A stretch of 38,431 nt of DNA from an uncultured Acidimicrobiales bacterium (GTDB taxonomy: Bacteria > Actinomycetota > Acidimicrobiia > Acidimicrobiales > SZUA-35). Position numbers and translations under genes: made by a program. The notes beneath the pieces are model-generated. The model worked only from the letters and a program-made list of their open reading frames with translations. It was not told where the DNA came from and did no database searches. Positions within the stretch are counted from its first letter, which is position 1; each line of letters begins with the position of its first letter. Below are positions 33,369 through 38,431 of the stretch, piece by piece. The stretch is from the NCBI GenBank assembly GCA_937958015.1, contig CALGOA010000223.1:1-38431 (forward strand). Direction: 5' to 3'.

Positions 33369-34329
33369 TTGCACAGGTCGGCGATCACGGGCGGCATGTC
33401 CTCGCCGGAGCATTGTGTCGGTCGGCGTTCCTCGACGGCGGTAGGCCATCGCCCGAACACTGCTGCCAGCGTCGAGCGCCGCTTCCGGCTGCACATTCTC
33501 CCGCGCTGGGGCGACGCGCCGATTCGGTCTATCCAGCGGTCAGAGATCCAATCATGGGTTGCTGAGCTCACGGCGCAAATGGGAGCGGGAACCGTCCACG
33601 GCGTGTTCTCATTTCCGCAGCGTGATGATCGAGGCAGAGCTCGATCGGGTGATCGCTCACAATCCCGCCCGCCGTATCAAGCTGCCGCCGAAGCCGAAGC
33701 GCCTCGTCGACCCCTTCACCGACGAGCAGGTCGACAGCATGCTCGACGCCGCAGGGGACCGTTGGCGCGGGCTGATCGCTCTCGGCATCGGGCCGGTTCT
33801 GCGTTCGGCTGAGCTGCGCGCTGTGTCGTCGTCGCCGGACTCGCTCGATGGACCCGACAGCACGTGCATGTGCATCGGCAATGGGATCAGGTGCAGAAGC
33901 TGATCGTGCCGTACCCGAAAACCGACGCAGGGCATCGCAGGGTGCCGCTCGATAATTGGGTGCTCGCTGAGCTGTCGGAACACTGCGGGCGTAACGGCAT
34001 CGGGCCAGGTGGCTACCTGTTCTTGTCGAGGGCGGGCACGCCCGTCCGATCGGGTCAGCTCGCTCACCTTATGAAGCGGCTCGCCGTGGAGTGCGATCTC
34101 GTGCGGGTCGACGGCTCGACGCCCTGTGTTCCACGACCGCCGCCACACGTTCGCCTCGACCCCGATACGGGCGAACCTCAACCCGAAATTGATCCAGCGG
34201 TATCTCGGGCACGCCTCGATCACAGAGACGTTCGACGTGTACGGGCATCTCTTTCCAGACGACGACGACCTCGCCCGCGACGCCCTCAACTCGCTGCGGG
34301 CGTCGAGGCGCGCATCGCGGTCAGTGTGA
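33369..34329 (+). pseudogene. int: Tyrosine site-specific integrase, broken by three frameshifts
   Basis: Homology to phage integrases runs through three frame changes. The SAM-like core-binding domain (ILPRWGDAPIRSIQRSEI) is in one frame to about 33612. RSVMIEAELDRVIAHNP through LRSAELRAV, with the first catalytic Arg, is in another to about 33825. HVHRQWDQVQKLIVPYPKT, with the catalytic Lys region, returns to the first frame to about 34122. FHDRRHTFAS (HxxR), LGHASITETF and the nucleophile region FDVYGHLFP are in the second frame again. All catalytic residues are therefore present but not in one reading frame. The N-terminal arm-binding domain is also missing. The remnant ends 41 bp before attR. 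Assembly errors are the alternative explanation. Confidence 0.85.
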
Positions 34330-34369
34330 CCGTAATCCCTGCTCAGGGCACTATGGGACAACTATCCGG

Positions 34370-34388
34370 TTATCGCCCCACTCGCACC
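34370..34388. other. attR, 19-bp core
   Basis: The right copy of TTATCGCCCCACTCGCACC. It has no RNase P sequence beside it, which marks it as the distal end of the element. Confidence 0.88.
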
Positions 34389-34425
34389 AATACGCCCGGA
34401 GTGAGCAACGTCTACGGTACGACGG

Positions 34426-35030
34426 ATGACTGGTGACCGCGGTGCTATCGAGGTGCAGTCGCCGACGACGGAGCCTGCTACGCCTGAGCGGTGGTCAGAC
34501 GTCGTTCTCGCATTCGGCAATCGAGGCAAAGACCCGGAGTGGTGCTGGTGCCGCCGATTCTTGGCTGAAGCAGAAGACGACCTCGTGCCGGTCAGCAATC
34601 GCCGAGCGCTCGAGATAGAAATTCTCAACGCCGACATCGCCCCCGGAATCATCGCCTACGTGGGTGGCGATCCCGTCGGCTGGACCAGGATCATGCCTCG
34701 GGCGGCGCTCCCGGGCGTACGTAGAAACAGGGCGCTCCGTCGCATGCTGGTCGATGACCCGGACGCCTGGTGGGTTGCGTGTTTTGCTGTCAATCAGCAC
34801 CACCGCCGAGCTGGAGTTGCGGCGTCGCTGCTCGAAGCCGCCGTCGATCATGCGAGGCTCAATGGAGCGTCCGCCGTGGAAGGACACCCCGTAGATACCA
34901 ACGCTCTCAAAGCCGACAAGGTGTCGGGCTCGGCTCTGTTCACCGGCACGATGGCAACATTCGTCGCGGCGGGTTCACGGAGGTGGGTCGGACCTTTCCG
35001 TCGCGGCCCATCATGCGTCTGGACATTTGA
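34426..35030 (+). pseudogene. GNAT-family N-acetyltransferase with a C-terminal frameshift
   Basis: The GNAT fold is clear: CWCRRF near residue 39, GGDPVGWTRIMPR, then WWVACFAVNQHHRRAGVA (the acetyl-CoA loop, a variant of RxxGxG/A) and SLLEAAVDHARLNGASAVEGHP. After FTGTMATFVAAG the frame reads nonsense to 35172. One frame over, the sequence continues as FTEVGRTFPSRPIMRLDI and stops at 35030, the expected end of this family. Restoring one T at about 34974 (GGTTCACGG to GGTTTCACGG) repairs it. It is therefore a recently broken gene or a one-base sequence error. It lies just outside attR, in chromosomal sequence. The substrate is unknown. Confidence 0.78.
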
Positions 35031-35122
35031 CGTAGCTCGAAATCGGAGCGGTCTACGCTGCCTCCATTCCCTACGAGAGAGTCGTAGTGGGCACAGAGCC
35101 CTTCAGCGCGGCTACCGCCGAA

Positions 35123-35500
35123 CTAGTCGATCGTGCACACGAATGGAACCGTTCCCTCGTCCGGAGCGCTGAACGCTAGAACCAGCCCATCGTCAGTCTC
35201 GAAGGTCCCTCGTTCGCTGGCGAACGAGAAGGTGCCTGTTGCTACATCACCGTAGGTGCTTGGCACAGAGTCGCTGGTCTGCCACAGCTCACCAGCAAAG
35301 TAGAACTGCGGGTTGCGGCAGCCGTCTATATAGATCGTCAACCCGTCCTTCACCCCAGCGGCCGGTCCGTCCCGTTCGAGGAACGCCAAACCAAGGACGA
35401 ACAACGCTAGAGCGGACAAGAGCATGACATACCGCCGCCTGTCGACTCCCCACAGAGCGTCGTGCCAGTCTGTGGCTGGCCGGGGCCTCATTTCTGCCAT
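35123..35500 (-). CDS. Small membrane-anchored protein of unknown function
   Basis: A 125-residue protein starting at the ATG 35498-35500 (MAEMRPRP). A cytoplasmic stretch of about 22 residues precedes one membrane helix (RYVMLLSALALFVLGLAFL). The remaining 80 or so residues are extracytoplasmic, with a cysteine near the middle (DGCRNPQ) and one near the end (VPFVCTID) that may pair. Upstream in-frame codons to 35653 contain several cysteines but do not look like part of the same protein. No family is recognised. Confidence 0.65.
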   Translation of the reverse strand: MAEMRPRPATDWHDALWGVDRRRYVMLLSALALFVLGLAFLERDGPAAGVKDGLTIYIDGCRNPQFYFAGELWQTSDSVPSTYGDVATGTFSFASERGTFETDDGLVLAFSAPDEGTVPFVCTID

Positions 35501-35812
35501 CAGCCCAATGGGTCCGGTGTCATGCAGAACCACGCGCTGATGACAGGAGCGGCAACCGACGGAACGAGATTGATCGCACGGGATGTCCTTGCGGCGTGTC
35601 GACGACCATGTTTGTTTCAATCGGCAGGCTGAAGTCCAAACTGAAAAGCGCAAATGGCCGGTAGCGGCCGGGACTAGCGGTGCACATTGGTTGCGGCCTC
35701 GGACGTTCGAAAAACGAGTGATCGCGTGTCACTTTGAGTGGTGGGGACTCTGCCCCATATCGCCCGATCGATGTTTCGCGAGATCCTCGATGGTGAGCGA
35801 AAGGGCTTTCGA
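35501..35812. other. Intergenic stretch without supported gene
   Basis: This 312-base stretch between two divergent genes has several overlapping open frames on both strands, none with a convincing start or protein-like composition. I see no RNA gene or repeat. The ribosome site AAGGG at 35801-35805 belongs to the downstream gene. Promoters for both flanking genes must lie here. Confidence 0.5.
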
Positions 35813-36577
35813 ATGGAACCGATCGAGACGAACATGGGACGGGGACCAAGACAACCAGCTTCTGAAGGCTGGTACTCCGACCCGTCGAACGGTGATCAAC
35901 TGCGTTGGTTCAATGGCCTCCGCTGGACTGAACACGTTGCGCCGGCACAAGCATCGAAACCGGTGCAGCGGATTCACATCGGTGAACCGGTTCGGGAGGT
36001 GGACCACGGACGGCATCGATCGCGGACTGCGCGAGCGAGTCGAGGGTTGCTGATCGCCACGGTCGCATTGTTTGTAGGCGTGGGGGCGGCGGTCGTTGCG
36101 AGCGCAAGCCAAGAGGAACCGATAGCGACGAGCACCTTTGCGTCGGGCCTGGATCAGGAGGCTGTCGGTGTCGTCCCCACGACGTCGACGGAAGCCCCCG
36201 CATCGCCGCCCACGACTGCGGCAACGACGACGACAAGTGCGGCGCCCCCGACGACCGCGGCCTCAACGACTGCGGCACCGACTACCACGGCGCCGACCAC
36301 AACGGTGGCACCAACTACCACGGCGCCGACGACGACGGCCGCACCAACAACGACGAGTCCGCCGACCTCTCCGGCACCGACAACCCAGGTCACTGCGCCG
36401 CCCACCACCGCTCGTAGCTGCGATCCCAACTACACCGGATGCGTTCCAATCGCCTCGGACGTTGACTGCGCAGGAGGCAGTGGCAACGGGCCGGCGTATG
36501 TCCGGGGGCCGGTCGAAGTTATTGGTAGCGATATCTACGGACTGGATCGCGACAAGGACGGCATCGCCTGCGAGTAG
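35813..36577 (+). CDS. DUF2510 / Thr-Pro linker / Excalibur-domain membrane protein
   Basis: The 254-residue protein has a DUF2510 domain at residues about 17-41 (GWYSDPSNG with LRWFNGLRWTEH), a typical actinobacterial cytoplasmic module. A membrane helix follows at about 75-96. A long, almost pure Thr/Ala/Pro linker of about 90 residues could span the cell wall. The C-terminal Excalibur calcium-binding domain starts at SCDPNYTGCVPI and ends with the loop DRDKDGIACE. AAGGG at 35801-35805 lies seven bases before the ATG at 35813 and decides the start. The arrangement suggests a surface-exposed calcium-binding protein tethered to the membrane; its function is not known. Confidence 0.86.
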   Translation: MEPIETNMGRGPRQPASEGWYSDPSNGDQLRWFNGLRWTEHVAPAQASKPVQRIHIGEPVREVDHGRHRSRTARASRGLLIATVALFVGVGAAVVASASQEEPIATSTFASGLDQEAVGVVPTTSTEAPASPPTTAATTTTSAAPPTTAASTTAAPTTTAPTTTVAPTTTAPTTTAAPTTTSPPTSPAPTTQVTAPPTTARSCDPNYTGCVPIASDVDCAGGSGNGPAYVRGPVEVIGSDIYGLDRDKDGIACE

Positions 36578-36580
36578 TGC

Positions 36581-37030
36581 TTAGCTGTAGTCGCGGAGCA
36601 TCTTGCGCAGTTCGAGTTGATGTTCCTCTTCGGTTGCGATGAGGCCGCGGGCGAACTCCTCGAGGAAGACCGACTTGTCCTCGACCACGCTGAGGAGGCT
36701 GCGGTAGAGGCGCACGGCTTCCAGCTCGTGTTCCAGGCTCTCTTTGAGGATTTGCTCGATGCCGTGCTCGTGGGTCTCTTCGATCCCGGCGATGCCCAGC
36801 GACGGATGTCCGCCCAAGCCGGTGAGGATCTCGCCAACCTGCTGCGCATGAAGCAGGCTTTCAGTGGCCTGTTCCTTCATGAAACCAACCAGCGGAATGC
36901 GATGGGGTCCGGTGATCATCAACGAGTAGTGGGTGTACCGAACCACGCCCGACAATTCAGCTTCGAGAATTCGGTTGAGGGCCTCGATGACCTTCTCTTC
37001 GTTGATCGTGTCATTGGTCATTCTGGACAT
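36581..37030 (-). CDS. Bacterioferritin-like diiron protein
   Basis: A four-helix ferritin-like protein of 149 residues that would store or detoxify iron in the cytoplasm. Helix motifs include ILEAELSGVVRYTHYSL, ATESLLHAQQVGEIL, LEHELEAVRLYRSLL and ATEEEHQLELRKML, which provide the Glu and His ligands of a diiron site in the usual order; the first ExxH is shifted by one residue (ESLLH). Length and the HPSLGI segment between helices fit the bacterioferritin family. GGAAG lies five bases upstream of the ATG. It ends three bases from the convergent Excalibur-protein gene. No bacterioferritin-associated ferredoxin is nearby. Confidence 0.88.
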   Translation of the reverse strand: MSRMTNDTINEEKVIEALNRILEAELSGVVRYTHYSLMITGPHRIPLVGFMKEQATESLLHAQQVGEILTGLGGHPSLGIAGIEETHEHGIEQILKESLEHELEAVRLYRSLLSVVEDKSVFLEEFARGLIATEEEHQLELRKMLRDYS

Positions 37031-37116
37031 CCAATCTTCCGCTCCACTGTCTTCTCAGTGTGCCGCGCCAGAAGTCTCAAGGGTCAATCGCTCGTGGTTT
37101 GGACAGATCCGAATTG

Positions 37117-37533
37117 TCAAACGTGCTGGCGTCGCTGCGATTCCTTCACGGCGTCGATAAAACCCTGATGCACGTCGCGCACAACCACACCGACCGTGGG
37201 GTCGTAGGTGGCGACAATGTCGGTCTCCTCGCCGTCGGCGAAGGGAAGTAGGCCCCACGGACGGTTCCGGTCCTTGAAGACCCGAGAGACGAGGAAGGCC
37301 ACGAGGCTGATCGGCAGGAGGAACCACGGCCTCGACGAGGTCTTGAGCGCTTCGACCGGAACCAGGTTGGTTGCCGGGCGACCTGACTTGACGCAAACCA
37401 TCGGAAAGTCGCCGCTTTCAAACCGCTCGAGCCTGGTCACGTACTTCACGTTCTGATCGTCCCACGCAGGCCCGCCCAATCGCAACGGCGATGTTGAGTC
37501 GAGCTGAGAGTCTCGTGATGATGCGGGGGACAA
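37117..37533 (-). CDS. Small membrane protein of unknown function
   Basis: A protein of up to 138 residues with one clear membrane segment (PWFLLPISLVAFLVSRVF), preceded by VCVKSGRPATN, which resembles a short zinc-knuckle-like or cytoplasmic module, and followed by a charged C-terminus ending VHQGFIDAVKESQRRQ. The start is uncertain: TTG at 37533 has GGAGG 11 bases upstream, and the in-frame GTG at 37449 would leave 110 residues that hold all the convincing sequence. It is divergent from the hemolysin III-family gene and shares its palindromic operator-like site. Confidence 0.65.
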   Translation of the reverse strand: MSPASSRDSQLDSTSPLRLGGPAWDDQNVKYVTRLERFESGDFPMVCVKSGRPATNLVPVEALKTSSRPWFLLPISLVAFLVSRVFKDRNRPWGLLPFADGEETDIVATYDPTVGVVVRDVHQGFIDAVKESQRRQHV

Positions 37534-37559
37534 GTGACCATTGTCCTCCCGAGCCGCTG

Positions 37560-37579
37560 CCTACCTACCGGTAGGTAGG
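37560..37579. promoter_or_regulatory. Perfect 20-bp palindrome, operator-like
   Basis: CCTACCTACCGGTAGGTAGG is fully self-complementary, as in TetR-family operators. It lies between two divergent genes, 27 bases from one start codon and 16 from the other. A TACGTT box at 37583-37588 fits a -10 for the plus-strand gene, so a bound repressor would cover its -35 region. The regulator is not encoded in the window. Confidence 0.75.
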
Positions 37580-37595
37580 TGCTACGTTCTGATGC

Positions 37596-38270
37596 GTGAC
37601 GCAGCCAGAACCGGTGATCTCCTATGCCTGTGGCCTTCCTCGGCCCACCTGGCGGGGTCGAATCCACACCTGGGCCTTTGTGATAGCGATACCGGCGGCC
37701 GTGCTGCTTCTCGTGGCCTCAAGTTCAGCGATCGAGACAGTGGGCATCGCCGTGTACGGCGTGTCCCTGATGGCGGTCTTCGGCGTCTCCGCCGCATACC
37801 ACCGACTGGCGATCAGCGAAAAGGCCCAACGGATCATGCGGAAGGCCGACCATGCTACCGTCTTCGTCAAGATCGCTGGTACCTACACACCCGTCTGTCT
37901 GCTCGCATTGCCCCGAGATCGAGGGATCCCGATCCTGATCGCGGCGTGGTCGATTGCGCTTGTCGGGGTTGCGGTGAAGGTGTTCGCACCGCAGCGCTAC
38001 ATCCGGTGGTCCAGCCCGCTCTACATCGCGCTCGGTTGGGTGGCGCTCGCAGGAATGCCCGCTCTGGTGAGGAACCTCACCACCACCGAGCTCTCGTTGC
38101 TTCTCATCGGAGGAGTCGTTTATAGCGCGGGCGCGATTCTGTTCTGGCTTCGCAAACCCGACCCCTCACCGATGATCTTTGGATACCACGAGGTGTGGCA
38201 CGTCATGACGGTCGTAGCCGCCATCTTCCACTTCGGAGCGATCGTGCTGGTCGTCAACGCTGCGGCCTAG
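37596..38270 (+). CDS. Hemolysin III / PAQR-family membrane protein
   Basis: A seven-helix membrane protein of 224 residues. Family landmarks are RGRIHTWAFVIA near residue 16, SAAYHRLAISEKAQ, DHATVFVKIAGTYTP and the C-terminal GYHEVWHVMTV, which supply the conserved Ser, His, Asp and His-x3-His metal-site residues. The name comes from a Bacillus cereus toxin claim; most members are probably membrane hydrolases or lipid-homeostasis proteins, not toxins. The start is GTG at 37596. No ribosome site is placed correctly and a -10-like TACGTT ends seven bases upstream, so the mRNA may be leaderless. The palindrome at 37560-37579 probably controls it. Confidence 0.9.
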   Translation: MTQPEPVISYACGLPRPTWRGRIHTWAFVIAIPAAVLLLVASSSAIETVGIAVYGVSLMAVFGVSAAYHRLAISEKAQRIMRKADHATVFVKIAGTYTPVCLLALPRDRGIPILIAAWSIALVGVAVKVFAPQRYIRWSSPLYIALGWVALAGMPALVRNLTTTELSLLLIGGVVYSAGAILFWLRKPDPSPMIFGYHEVWHVMTVVAAIFHFGAIVLVVNAAA

Positions 38271-38300
38271 GCACACCGAGGCCGGTCAAGCCTCGCCCGA

Positions 38301-38431
38301 CTAGGGCAGTCGAGAGCGCAGTTCGTCCACCGAGGTTGGTCGGCCCGAGCGTCGGATCCAATCGGCAAACACTGCCCCGAGCAGGCCACAGCCAGCTGCG
38401 ATGAACGCCTGTAGTGGATATCCAATCAGAT
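38301..38431 (-). CDS. Membrane protein, C-terminal fragment cut by window edge
   Basis: A minus-strand frame enters at the window end and stops with TAG at 38301-38303. The 42 visible residues contain one membrane-like segment (QAFIAAGCGLLGAVFADW) and a basic, polar C-terminus (IRRSGRPTSVDELRSRLP). It is convergent with the hemolysin III-family gene. The family cannot be named from this piece. Confidence 0.55.
   Translation of the reverse strand, partial: LIGYPLQAFIAAGCGLLGAVFADWIRRSGRPTSVDELRSRLP

Noticed and set aside
36190..36415. Thr/Ala/Pro codon repeats as a structural DNA repeat
   Set aside because: The repetition follows the low-complexity protein linker, and the DNA units vary at third positions as coding sequence does.

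Overview
This 38.4 kb window is a GC-rich actinobacterial chromosome segment. The most likely source is an uncultured or marine member of the class Acidimicrobiia. That assignment is inferred from gene style (WS/DGAT acyltransferase, DUF2510 and Excalibur proteins, Thr/Pro-rich exported linkers, leaderless starts, an Asp-type MurA) and was not tested with a marker phylogeny.

Layout. 1-5.2 kb (minus strand): a truncated exported protein, lgt, murA, a phosphotransferase, a serine beta-lactamase-like hydrolase and a class III adenylate cyclase. 5.3-11.3 kb (plus): a DEAD-box helicase, a solitary N6-adenine DNA methylase bracketed by a palindromic intergenic element, metX, a Nei/Fpg glycosylase and two small genes. 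11.3-19.8 kb: tRNA-Gly(GCC), a minus-strand lipoprotein, three tandem paralogues (zinc ribbon, one membrane helix, extracytoplasmic propeller-like domain), tRNA-Cys(GCA), an ECF sigma factor translationally coupled to a giant membrane-anchored kelch-like protein, and tRNA-Val(GAC) on the minus strand. The sigma/kelch pair lies between two identical 53-bp repeats. 20-29.7 kb: alpha/beta hydrolase, WS/DGAT, a GT4 glycosyltransferase, PilZ protein, membrane-anchored trypsin-like protease, an unknown protein, a class A penicillin-binding protein, a coiled-coil/zinc-ribbon protein and a small membrane protein.

30-34.4 kb: the gene for RNase P RNA (rnpB), followed by a roughly 4.05 kb integrated element. 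A 19-bp direct repeat marks its ends; one copy forms the 3' end of rnpB and the other lies 41 bp beyond a decayed tyrosine integrase. Inside are a shortened HK97-type capsid gene that still has its own start signals, a small degraded reading frame, and an intact 418-residue coiled-coil membrane protein of unknown function. This is the most unusual region of the window.

34.4-38.4 kb: a frameshifted GNAT acetyltransferase, a small membrane protein, a DUF2510/Excalibur exported protein, a bacterioferritin-like protein, a small membrane protein divergent from a hemolysin III-family protein across a perfect 20-bp operator-like palindrome, and the 3' end of another gene.

How the genes relate: lgt, murA and the penicillin-binding protein serve envelope construction. 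The ECF/kelch pair and the zinc-ribbon triplet look like membrane-spanning sensor or signalling proteins. Most other genes are ordinary housekeeping or accessory genes without an obvious shared pathway.
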